Origin: Enoplolaimus lenunculus
Taxonomy: Eukaryota > Nematoda > Enoplea > Enoplida > Thoracostomopsidae
Length of the DNA: 64,000 nt
Reading direction: 5' to 3'
NCBI GenBank assembly: GCA_030248215.1
Contig: JASANG010003175.1
Span: 62,001 to 126,000 of the forward strand
The notes beneath the pieces are model-generated. The model did not search any database, had not been told where the DNA came from, and saw only the letters and a program-made list of their open reading frames with translations. The position numbers and the translations under genes were made by a program. Shown in pieces: positions 1 through 20,048 of this stretch. Every line of letters begins with the position of its first letter. Positions within the stretch are counted from its first letter, which is position 1.

Positions 1-59
1 ATTGTAGGTGTTAGCATAAAATACAGAGTGTATGTTGTTTAAAGCAGGAATAAAATTTT

Positions 60-237
60 GGTTTAGTCTACTAGTATAAAGCATATTCATAAGCCTAAGC
101 CTAAGGTTGAGGGTAAACATGATCTTTTACACCTAAGCTTAACCCCAAGCCTAAGTTTGAGTAAGAAATTAGTCTAAAGCTTCAGCTTAATCTATTGCAT
201 TCACCCAGAAAAACGTTTCGCCCCTGATTTTTACGTG
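60..237 (+). mobile_element. TTAGGC-type inverted-repeat element (family A), truncated at the left
   Basis: Has the internal AGCATATTC...AAGCCTAAGCC block and the right end AAACGTTTCGCCCCTGATTTTTACGTGG; the left terminal repeat is not recognisable. Confidence 0.6.
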
Positions 238-741
238 GACTACAACCGGTCCAGAGTTGGTGATAAGGTCAGTACTTGTTTTTCGTAAGATTGAAATCAA
301 GCTCAACTTCTCTTTACGGTACTCTGGCCAAGCTTATGGGTATAAACCATTAGTATAATTACTTTTGCTGGTTTTAAAATTTTGACGTTTTGAAACACGT
401 TTTTAGCAAATTGTTTAGATATTTTAATATTTACCAATCGTGTCGAAGAGGCTTAATTTTTTAATTTTAGATTAGCTGGGCATATTTTGATCCATTCAAA
501 TAAACTATTTGTTATGGGCTACGAATGAAGTGTTCCATCGCCAAATTTTCAACACGCATTACCGGTGTAAGGAACACATCCTCATTTTTCCATTGATCAG
601 CCACTGCGAACAGGGACCAAAACAAAAATATTCTGATGAAATTCAGTATTAATATTTTTGTTCAATTTCTTTCTCGCTTCGATCATGAGCTGTTTTTCTC
701 GCTTCAATCATGAGCTGTTTTTTGTTATGATTTCTTTTCAG

Positions 742-1028
742 TTGGAATCGATGACACAATGGACGAAGGTCGAACCGATTCAGAAGGCCGATTTACTTTG
801 GACGGATCGACAAAAGAAATTACAACGATTGATCCAGAGTTGAAAATTTATCACGACTGCAACGATGTCTCTCGTACCGGGATTCCGAACAAACCGTGTC
901 AACGAAAGTGGAAAATTGAAATTCCCGACGACTACATCAATGGTAAAGGCAAATACTCGACGTTCGATATTGGTGAAGTTAACTTGGAGCTGGTGATGAA
1001 AGGCGAATCACGTGATTGTATTCATTGA
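742..1028 (+). CDS. Transthyretin-like (TTL/TTR) family protein, last exon only (5' part outside window)
   Basis: C-terminal exon of a secreted nematode transthyretin-like protein. The exon follows a TTCTTTTCAG acceptor and opens with two bases of a split codon, then GIDDTMDEGRT, a G-rich strand, IYHDCND, KPCQRKW, IEIPDDYI and a DIGEVNLEL segment, ending GESRDCIH before TGA. This is the second half of the beta-sandwich, with the usual cysteines in HDC, PCQRK and RDC. About 94 residues match the neighbouring complete gene at 3173-4414 motif for motif, including the split-codon phase, so the two are tandem paralogues. No first exon (signal peptide, strand A/B) is seen in bases 1-741; it must lie upstream. 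Members act extracellularly; C. elegans TTR-52 bridges dying cells and phagocytes, but most members have no known function. The exon 3' end has been duplicated (see 974-1310). Confidence 0.9.
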
Positions 1029-1310
1029 TATATGATTTATTTGATTTACGGCATCTGTATTTTAGCCAATGTTAATACTTTAAGGGGCGTAATAGTAGAT
1101 TAAACATATTCCTAAGCCTAAGACTAACCTAAGCAAAAAATTGAAGTTAACTTGGAGCTGGTGATGAAAGGCGAATCACGTGATTGTATTCATTGATATC
1201 TGATTTATTTGAATTACGGCATCTATATTTTAGCCAATGTTACTTTAAGGGGCGTAATAGTAGATTAAGCATATTCCTATAAGCCTAAGCCTAAGCCTAA
1301 GCGTTGCGAA
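974..1310 (+). repeat. 168-bp direct tandem duplication of TTL gene 3' end
   Basis: The sequence from TGAAGTTAACTTGG (974) is repeated from 1142 with period 168. The unit covers the last ~50 coding bases, the stop codon, the 3' flank and the first part of a GCCTAA-bearing element. Copies differ at only a few positions, so the event is young. The second copy of the coding tail has no acceptor and is presumably dead. Confidence 0.85.
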
Positions 1311-1426
1311 AATGTGTTCCTAAGCATATTAGCCTAAGCAAAAATTGAAAATTGTAACATAAAATCTAACCCCACTCTTTTATAGACCCACCAGAAACCT
1401 TTACGCCCCTTAAAGTAACATGGGCC
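1233..1426 (+). mobile_element. TTAGGC-type element, family B (complete)
   Basis: Left terminus GCCAATGTTACTTTAAGGGG and right terminus CCCCTTAAAGTAACATGGGC are inverted copies. The inside has AAGCCTAAGCCTAAGCC and a TATAGACCCACCAGAAACC block. It differs from family A in its terminal repeats but shares the GCCTAA core. Confidence 0.8.
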
Positions 1427-3172
1427 ATTAGTTTTGTATTGCAATAATTTATTCCAAGAAGGTTATACAAATGATTGCCATTAATATTCTGAGGGGCGTC
1501 CAAGATTTGGCTTATATATATTTGAGATTTTCCTCTGGCCGGGCAGTGCCAGCACGTTATTTACCGGTGCCTACTAAACCAGGGATAGTTTTCAAGCGAC
1601 CTGTCTTACACTTTAAATTTTAGGGATACAACAATACAAACCAGCATTTATCCAGAATATCATTGTTCAATAAACGGTAAAAAGTGAACTTTACCGCTCC
1701 CGAACAATTTTAGCACACTTATAAACACTGAACCGTTTGTCAAGACCCATCTAAAGTTTTACAACCCCCCGGTGTGGACTACACACCATGAAGTATGCCG
1801 GGCAAAAGCGTGTTTCTGTTGATAAGCTTATCCCACGCTAAGTGAGCCAAATTTTGCAAATCCGAGGTGTCGTAAACGTCACACTGCCCATGTCTTTATG
1901 TAGCAGTACTATCTGAAATTTGAAATTTGTCTGGTTATCTTAATATTTGGTGCACACTTAGCCAAATAAAACGTTTTTTTATTTCTTAAGTCTGTATTGT
2001 ATTAATATAGTTCATGAGCTAACGTATTAGAAACAATGGCGTAGACAAGGGTTTAGAGATCTAACGCCTCCCCCTTTGGGATTACTGCAAACGGGTTATA
2101 AGGTTAATTTTCAGGTATGTAACACAAAAAATTGTTTGTTTGAAATATATAACGTATTCGACTTTCCAAAAATCTGGATACGCCCATGAATAGAGTATTC
2201 TTGCGGAAATGTTAACGTACTTCTTTCTTCGCGCCAGTGCCGTTCCTGCACTGTAAATTGCAATAAGCTAATTAATCAACTCAGACGGAAAGTTAGTTAT
2301 TTCTGAATTTAACAACAGAAAACTTTAGCTCACTCAGAGTTTCGTTGATTCTTACTCTTTCGAGTTGATTCCAAGGAAATTGGTTAATTACATCAGAATG
2401 TCGAGGTGAATCAACTGAGATTTGTGAGTTCTAATAGTCCTAACACAGGCTAAGTGATTAAACTCATTCTGGGTTAAAATAAACTCCCTGCAAGGAATTA
2501 ACACTGTAGCCTGTATATATTGCGCATAAAATGGAACCAAAAATTGGCACGCTATTAAAAAGTTAGCCTTTTGTCTTACAAGCTATTTTAACCACATTTT
2601 CGTAACATAAAAGTACTGGTTGCTTTTAGGGCTGTCTTTTTTGTTGCACAACTGCAAAAGCGCAGGATAGGATGTTAGACTGCTTTTGATTAGGGCTAGG
2701 CTTAGGTTCAGGCAGGCTTAGGATGAACACTTATTTTTACGCTTCGTACGTTGTGGGTTCGAGCCCCACCGCATGGCGCAGCAAAATTTTCCTGAACAGT
2801 GTTTATATGGTACTGCTTAACTTAGAATTTACGCTTAAGAATATGCTTAATGTCGAGTTACGGCCCGAACAGTAACATTGGCCAACATACTTTCTTTTTT
2901 ACATTTAATGCGCCAATGTATAGAGAACATGGCAGCAACAGCAGTATAAGCATATTTCTACCTATGCGGAAGGATGTGGCGATACCTGCAGCCTAAAGTC
3001 TAAGCCTGTTTCAAATCAATTTGGCCGGGACCACCGGCCAAATTGGACAGATAAAACGGCTACTCGGTGTTCAAAAACGGACGCTTGGGGATTTTAATCG
3101 CAGGTTACTTCAAAAGCTTTTTAGTGTCTCTGCATTAAACTGAAAAACTAAACTAATTGTAAGCTGTTTGAA
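1427..3172. other. Intergenic region between the two TTL genes
   Basis: No supportable exon. Contains a partial family-B element at about 2690-2890 (GCTTAAGAATATGCTTAAT then AGTAACATTGGCC), a family-A left end at 2909-3005 (CCAATGTATAGAGAACATGG), and an isolated perfect tRNA T-arm (GTGGGTTCGAGCCCCAC near 2754). A stretch at 2240-2500 has several AACTCA/TGAGTT inverted motifs. A T-rich stretch ending CTTTTTAG (AG 3123-3124) lies 48 bases before the downstream ATG and could be a trans-splice or 5' UTR acceptor. Confidence 0.5.
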
Positions 3173-4414
3173 ATGATGAAGCGAACAAAATCTGTAGTAT
3201 TTGCACTATTTGTTTACACTATTTTGATATCGGTGCTAGTGCACAAATCACGAAGTAACATTTTCGGTAGAAATCAACGTGTTCGAGTCAAAGGCCGAGT
3301 ATTTTGTCCGTCTGATCCACGAAAAGCTCAAAATGTTCAAGTTGATTTAGTAGACGATGACGACTGTAAGTTTCTTTTCATACTTCAGCCAGGGTACAAT
3401 CGGAATACCGGTTCTGGTATAAAAATCCGGTATTTCTAACTATATTGCATGCTAACGGTGCGTTTATACGCAAAGGAATTCAACAAAATAGCTTTAAAAA
3501 TGATTTTTGGTATTATAGCCAGTATTTTTTGTTTTCCGGTTATGGTCACGGAATTGACGACAAACAGGATGACTATGGCACGTCATTGGTGGGTCGTTTT
3601 GAACTAGCCTATTATTCAACCAAGCCTAAACATATATAATACTAAACCTAATCCGACCCATGTAAATATCAGGGACGGAACGTCATTCCGTGGGACTGGA
3701 ACAGAGTAAGCTTAAAAGCTTTAAACTATTTTTTGCTTAGGATTAAACTTAAGTTTGGGCTTAGGTATATAAGATTATTCTTACGTTTAAGTTTAGGCTT
3801 AGGTTTAGGTTAAAGAACACGCTTGTACTACTGTTCCGCCGCTGTTTTATACATTGGCATCTAATCCTAAGCATAAAGTGGCCCATGCATAGAACAGGGC
3901 CGGAACAGTAGTATAAGCATATTCCTAATCCTAAGCCTAAGCCTAAGCGTATGGATGAGCCTATTCTTAAGCCTAAGCAAAAAAAAATTAGTCTAAAGCT
4001 TAAACTGACTCTATTATTATAGCCCCTCCGGACAACGATCCGGCCCTGTTTTATACATGGGTCCATAAAGTTAATGCCAAATTTTTCGACAGTTTCAAAT
4101 TGAAATTTTAAAATTTAGTCGGAATTGACGACAAAATGGACGACGATCGAACGTCATCGGACGGTCGTTTTGAACTCGATGGAAGTACAAAAGAAATTAC
4201 AAACGTCGATCCAGAAGTCCGCATTTATCATGACTGTAATGATGTATCGTTGAAAGCTGGTGGACGCGAAAAACCGTGTCAACGCAAGCTTGTCATCAAA
4301 ATTCCCGATAAATTCATTAATAAACTCGGCGACGACGCTGTCATGGACGTGGGCGAAATTAATTTAGAACTCAAGTTGAAAGGTGAATCGCGAAGTTGTT
4401 TTAAGTATAAGTAG
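3173..4414 (+). CDS. Transthyretin-like (TTL/TTR) family protein, complete two-exon gene
   Basis: Exons 3173-3365 and 4119-4414 (GT-AG; the split codon joins as TTC, Phe65) encode 162 residues, a normal size for the family. Residues 1 to ~28 (MMKRTKSVVFALFVYTILIS...) form a secretion signal. The TTL domain follows: QRVRVKGRVFC (strand A, Cys45), VQVDLVDDDD, then after the splice GIDDKMDDDRTSSDGRF, IYHDCND, PCQRK, DVGEINLEL and a terminal RSCF. ATG 3173 is chosen because it starts the signal peptide; a second ATG at 3176 is equivalent. The domain pattern and the splice site inside DDxx/GIDD match the upstream paralogue. Likely an extracellular lipid- or protein-binding carrier; the specific ligand cannot be read from sequence. 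The 753-base intron holds a decayed second copy of exon 2 and two TTAGGC elements. Confidence 0.93.
3550..3605 (+). pseudogene. Decayed duplicate of TTL exon 2 inside the TTL intron
   Basis: GGAATTGACGACAAA is identical to the start of the true second exon (4121 on), followed by a diverged stretch and an again-identical GGTCGTTTTGAACT. It translates GIDDKQDDYG...GRFEL in place of GIDDKMDDDR...GRFEL, then loses the family pattern at AYYST. There is no clean acceptor just before it. Read as an old intragenic exon duplication now eroding; a spliced alternative exon is unlikely because the remainder of the domain is missing. Confidence 0.75.
3657..3857 (-). mobile_element. Family A TTAGGC element in TTL intron
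   Basis: CCCATGTAAATATCAGGGACGG at the left and GTTCCGCCGCTGTTTTATAC at the right; inside, TTTAGGCTTAGGTTTAGG. Orientation opposite to the next copy. Confidence 0.75.
3879..4072 (+). mobile_element. Family A TTAGGC element in TTL intron
   Basis: GTGGCCCATGCATAGAACAG at the left, CCGGCCCTGTTTTATACATG at the right, with AAGCCTAAGCCTAAGC inside. Sits only ~45 bases before the exon 2 acceptor. Confidence 0.8.
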
Positions 4415-4450
4415 TTGATTCTGGCCTATATGTTAAAAGACCAGCCCACA

Positions 4451-4610
4451 CTGCAAAAAATGGTGAGTCAAATTGACTCTCTCCGAAATAGGCTCTACGG
4501 GACTACACAAACTGAGTCCAATTCGACTAAGCCAGAGTCAAATTCGACTCCCTGAGTCGCACATTTGACTCTGGCAGACTCGAATTTGACTCAAGCAGAT
4601 CAAGGTGCAG
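4451..4610 (+). mobile_element. Family C inverted-repeat element, right end missing
   Basis: Left end CTGCAAAAAATGGTGAGTCA followed by AATTGACTCTCTCC, then GAGTCCAATTCGACT and internal GACTC/GAGTC inverted motifs. The right terminal TTTTTTGCAG copy is not found, so the copy is truncated. Confidence 0.75.
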
Positions 4611-4931
4611 TTGGAGTTGAAAAATATCGGAGCCTCAGTCGGAGCCCAAGGTAGGCAACCTTTGCCGCAGCTGGAGGTAAAGCAAAATCAGGTAGCTTCA
4701 ATCACGATTTAAATTCGCTGTGAAATCGAACAAGAACCTATAGAATGTCATGTCAGTAAATTGAGTTCGGTGTCTTTTTTAAGAAATTCACACACGTTAA
4801 CACAGTTGCATTCCGCATTCAGGTTATATATTAACTATCGAGTTATATTATAATTGTAACCAACAATGCAATGTACAGTAACTAATATGACGTCAGAACG
4901 GCGAAATACACTTGATATACTGGCTAATGGC

Positions 4932-5060
4932 GGCTTTGGTACTGACTCCTCAAACGCTCCATTTCTGTTTACTGGATTAAACGACACAGCAATGGCAGAG
5001 ATTGAAGACTTGAACTGGTCGCAGCCCTACCAGTATCCTGTGGTTAATAGCAATGAAATG
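4932..5060 (+). other. Open frame with weak similarity to LRR N-terminal cap; possible gene relic
   Basis: Translates to a segment with AEIEDLNWSQPYQYPVV, resembling VCRNLEWAPTIPRV of the LRR gene at 58.9 kb (x[NED]L.W.....PxV). It runs into a TTAGGC element at about 5094. There is an ATG at 4866 in frame but no flanking exon found. Could be a broken paralogue or chance; low confidence. Confidence 0.25.
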
Positions 5061-5324
5061 CAATCAATCCACGTTGTTTTTCTATGTCGGCCTGGAATGT
5101 CCTATGTAAAGAACAGGTCCGACAGTAGTGTAAGCATTTTTAAGCAACGGGTGTACCGACAAAAATTGAACACAATATGACATTGGCTCACAAACCACTA
5201 CCCGTTACAAGTTACTCAATTGAATTTCAGATTGTAGCTGTCACAGCGTATATGCTTGTTTAAGCACTAACTACTAAGAACTAAATAGGTGCTACATAAA
5301 GTTTTAAATACTCATATAAAAATT

Positions 5325-15982
<10,658 letters not shown>

Positions 15983-16436
15983 AATTTACGTGAATTAAAT
16001 TTGCAATTTAAGTCATATAAAAATAATCAACGTCAGATCCAACGGCAAGCTAAAATTGGGTTTGAGCAGCTATTTTCTCACGTCTCAATGTAGAAATCAC
16101 TGCAGTTTAAGCAAGTGCCTTGGTGAAATATAAACGATGTAAAACCCAATGACATAGCTTCTCTAAGCATGAAACGTTTAGTTCGTCTATATGCGGTAGA
16201 GATCAAATAACACATTGTTTTAGTTCTGTTGCGAATAAAAAATTCCTATTACAACGCATGGTACAATCGATCCAGCTGGTTATTCTAAACGTTTTTCTGG
16301 ACTGAACTCATATTTGACTTGTTTTCACGATTAGCAACATAAGGTCACGAACCGCGAATGCGACGTCTAAACGTGGAGGAATGGTCAAACGGGTCTAAGG
16401 CCACTCGCGTGTATTGTATATATACACACACACGGA

Positions 16437-16600
16437 GCGGCCCACGTCAAGATCAGAGGCGGAATGAATTTTTACGGGACATCAATAGTAGACTAAGCTT
16501 AAACGTTAGACTAATGTTTTTTGCTTGTGCTTAGATTTGGGCTGAGGTGTAAGCTCATTATTATGCTTACGCTTTACTTTACACTTACGCTTGAGTTTAG
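16437..16600 (-). mobile_element. Family A element, right end replaced by another element
   Basis: CGGCCCACGTCAAGATCAGA left and TTAGACTAATGTTTTTTGC core; the right terminus is missing where CACCAGGGTGCAACCGTAGG (family G) begins. Confidence 0.6.
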
Positions 16601-16745
16601 GCACCAGGGTGCAACCGTAGGTGAAAAATGCCGGAGCCGGAGCCAGAGGTGTGGCGAAATAGGTAGTAAAAACGAAGGTTAATTAGTTAATTTTAGCCAA
16701 TATCTAAGTACAATATGTTGTTAAGTTATTTGGTTTGATGCTAAT
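16601..16745 (-). mobile_element. Family G element fragment
   Basis: CACCAGGGTGCAACCGTAGG, GCCGGAGCCGGAGCCAGAGG and AATTAGTTAATTTTAGCC: the reverse orientation of the 13661-14030 copy, truncated. Confidence 0.6.
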
Positions 16746-17207
16746 TTTCTGCGGGCGTTAAAACTATATCTGTCAAATTGAGTATATTTGAACTGTTTAA
16801 CAACTTCCCACAGTTCGCTAAAGCAATTAAGCCACTTGCATTCAAGAGGTATTAAACGTATATAAATACGGTGAAACAGAACATAAACAATAAACTTTTC
16901 AAAAAGTTCGATACTTAAATGGTGTCAACATTTCAAAACCAATCCTGGAAAGGTTAATACTGTCACTTTTGAACTGGCCAGCTTGTGGTATTGGCGTTTT
17001 ATATCGGTGGTCGGTTGAAATTTTGCTTGCTTCACAAAACAAACCTTTTTAGGTATCTTAAGACTCTAAATATCAACTTAGCAACCGCATGATATTAAGT
17101 AATCTTTAAATGCACAATAGTGTGCCACTTCATATCAAAATACCAATGCCAATTTTTAGTGCCAGTACAGCCTTGATTACTGTGGCCATTGCGTTTCATG
17201 CTTGCAG

Positions 17208-17355
17208 CTAGCTCACCTTGCTACGGTGACAAAAATTTTATCGCATTCAAGGGTTTTTATTGACTTACAAGCAAGACTGAAAAATTTCCAGACGGGCCGC
17301 AATTTTTCCGGGGGGATGCTGAACACCTCCTGGCCCCCCTTGGCTACGAACATGT
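17208..17355 (-). mobile_element. Family D element (reverse)
   Basis: CTAGCTCACCTTGCTACGG left, TTGACTTACAAGCAAGACTG inside, CCCCCCTTGGCTACGAAC right. Confidence 0.7.
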
Positions 17356-18931
17356 CATTACTGTTATGAAATGACGGCATACTTTTCAACGTATACTAAG
17401 TATGTTGCTCCATGCTTCTAGAAATTTTTGCACCGTAAAACAGAGCTGAAAACGGCGTATCAACATCAAAAGACTGCAATTGCAGTATATCGCTATTAGT
17501 TTAATTAACTTAAGAAGTCAACAAATTATTACGTTTTTAAAGTCACCAAAACACACTACAATGATCAACGTCGGAAACAAAACGTATTTCGCTCACGAAT
17601 TTTTGCTTTGCCCAGATCACATGACTTTGTGGAAACATTAATAATATCGACCAAAAACTAAACTAAATGTTGCGCAAATACGTTTTAGTAGCGTACGCAA
17701 CTTTAAAGACCATTTACAGATAATTTATTGATTTGCATAGTTTTAAATTCTCATGGTGAAATTTTTTCGTATTCGGTCACATCCAGTACGTTTAAAATGG
17801 CAAACTGAAAATTATTTGATGAGCACTGAAGTCAAAATGATTCTTAGCACATTTCCCGTTTAAAACATTTGAACTCTGGTGTCTGGGATGTTAAGCTTCT
17901 ACGCTTCCTAAAAGAAAGCTATTGATGCTCGTTCACGGCTTGTGGACACTTTGTACTGTGTAAAATGTTTATTTATTGTTTAATATCAAACGCTGCGCAC
18001 TTTGACTAAAGCTTGGAGTATTCAGTTTGCGCTAAGCATCCAAAAAAACGGTGTATAATGAATAACGATAAAAACTAACTTCGTTTTTGTTCGACTTGTA
18101 AAACTCTACACGTATTAAAGCTCCTATAGCTCAGCGATCATCGTAAACGCCTCCCACACGTGAGACTGTGGATCAAATCTTACCTTGAAATTACATCTCA
18201 TATAAAATTGAAAATATTCAGGTGAGAAGAGGTTAATGAAAACATCCTCAGTTACTATCGCAGAGCGATGCTTTTGTGGCACAGCCACAATTTGCAAGTT
18301 GTATAGTAAAAACCAGAGTCCATATTCTTAAATGCGTATAGCACTTATCACTAGTTAGCGATAGGTTGTCAAACTGACGAACTTCTGCAACTGAATATCT
18401 CAAAATTTACACAGAGATTGAACAAATCAAATGCGAAAAATGTGCTCTAAATTTCGAACTACACCATTCAAATGGTTCGAAAGCAACAGACCTATCACCA
18501 ACTGATGATAGGTGCTGAATACAGATTTGAGAATACGGGACTAAGTTTAAATGAAAATCGTGTTGCTAAAAGACAAACATCTTAAATAAAGGGTTTTAAA
18601 AATAAACAGAACAATAAACAGTTTCGAGAGTAGTTAGTATATGCCCAGGTAGTTTACGATGTTATATTGTACAATTTTCACAAACAAAGCGTACTGCGTC
18701 ACAAACCAAAAAATTTCAAAGTGATAGATTACCATGTTTTTCACCGAAAACAATCAACCAATGTGTGAATATTTTTTGATAAATTAATGAACTTCCCAAT
18801 CTTCATAAACATAGTATATATTTTAGCAATTAAAACACTCTGTAAAGTTGACAGCCGCAGCTGCAGTAAAATATTGTATGCTGAACATAAATTCTTCAAA
18901 GTCTTAGAAGATGCCCACCAAAATATATGCA

Positions 18932-19152
18932 CACTGCAAAAAGTGGTGAGTCAAATTGACTCTTTTTGAAATAAGCTTTTCCTGACTACACAAACTGAGT
19001 CACATTCGACGCCGCCAAAGTCAAATTCGACCCACCGAGCGACTCAGTTAGTTGAATTTGACTCTGGCGGAGCCGAATTTTGGACTCAGTATGTGTAGTC
19101 CTCACAAGCCTATTTCGAAGATAGTCAATTTGACTAACCATTTTTTGCAGCG
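18932..19152 (+). mobile_element. Family C element, complete, with splice-site-like termini
   Basis: Left end CACTGCAAAAAGTGGTGAGT, right end GACTAACCATTTTTTGCAG; the two are inverted copies ~30 bp long. Interior is built of GAGTC/GACTC and AATTCGAC/GTCGAATT motifs. Confidence 0.85.
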
Positions 19153-19589
19153 CAGTACAACAAATGTGAACAACATTTGCGCTGTATTTAAAACCATGCG
19201 TGTTAATTTTTTAAAACAACATTTTTATTTAAGTTCATGGAAAAATTTCAACCATTTCGTAAACTTGCAACTTTAACCATGATCCTTAAATCCTAAACAG
19301 TAATGAAAAATTAATGCAACGGTTGTAAAGGTTACCGACAAATTCTATTGTGCACTTTATGTTTATCATCGTTGATTTCATAGTGTTATTGCAATGTTTA
19401 CACATAAAGTCGATTAAAGCAACCACAATGGCTGCATTAGAAACCGAAACTAGCCATACACGATACATTATCATTCCAATATTAATATTATCACACCATA
19501 AAAATTATAATTTGATACAAATCTTACAGTCAAAAACAGAATTAAGCATCAGCCATATTACCTTGCGACACAGTGTTTAACTTCACAGC

Positions 19590-19900
19590 GGCAATCGACG
19601 GCGTTTTATAATGCAATCTCGCTCAGGTTACAATCCATCTCGCTCAGGTTACAATCCGCGACTCTAATTGCGATTACTTGCTTCTTGGTCACAATCGTTC
19701 GCAAAATGGATTTGAACAACTCGCAGTTATCGCTGTTACAACCACGACTGCAACCGTGATTGTCTCGTGATAAATTTTCAATCGCTTAAAAACGCGGTAC
19801 AACTGCGACTTGATATCAAACGTGATTATCTATCGCAAGCGCAATGCGATTACTGTGCACTTAATTGTGCACCTGACTGCAATGCACAAATACAGTACCA
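19590..19900. repeat. Family J palindromic repeat (GCGATTGCAGTCGC-type)
   Basis: Dense CTCGCTCAGGTTACAATCC, ACTGCAACCGTGATTG and ACAACTGCGACTTG motifs in both orientations, which can fold into long imperfect hairpins. Confidence 0.55.
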
Positions 19901-20048
19901 ATCACAGTTTTTAACTTTGCCAAACCAGTACTAAGTGGTAAACTTTCCCCCAAACAACACCGTTTCACACGCTAAAACAGCACAATCCGAACGTGAATTT
20001 ACCGGTTTGTCACTTTTCAACCAAATTAAAAAATATATTCATCGAAAT

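Larger units (their letters stand above)
4415..5324. other. Intergenic region between TTL gene and tdo-2 3' end
   Basis: The two genes converge here. Contains a truncated splice-site-bearing element (4451-4610), an open stretch 4932-5060 resembling an LRR N-terminal cap, and a family-A left end at 5094-5160. No polyadenylation signal AATAAA is obvious for either gene. Confidence 0.5.
15983..20048. other. Intergenic region between tdo-2 and the FBXO21-like gene
   Basis: No exon supported. Contains a family-A left portion (16437-16600), a family-G piece (16601-16745), a family-D element (17208-17355), a complete family-C element (18932-19152) and a GCGATTGCAGTCGC-type palindromic region (19590-19900). 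A tRNA-like stretch at 18120-18180 (TATAGCTCAGCGATCATC) has no stable cloverleaf. 16422-16435 is a short (CA)n/(TA)n run. Confidence 0.5.

Noticed and set aside
2745-2776. tRNA gene at the GTGGGTTCGAGCCCCAC T-arm
   Set aside because: Only the T-arm is intact; no matching acceptor, D-arm or anticodon arm upstream.
18120-18190. tRNA gene (TATAGCTCAGCGATCATCG...)
   Set aside because: B-box and T-stem are degenerate (GTGGATCAAATC) and acceptor ends do not pair.
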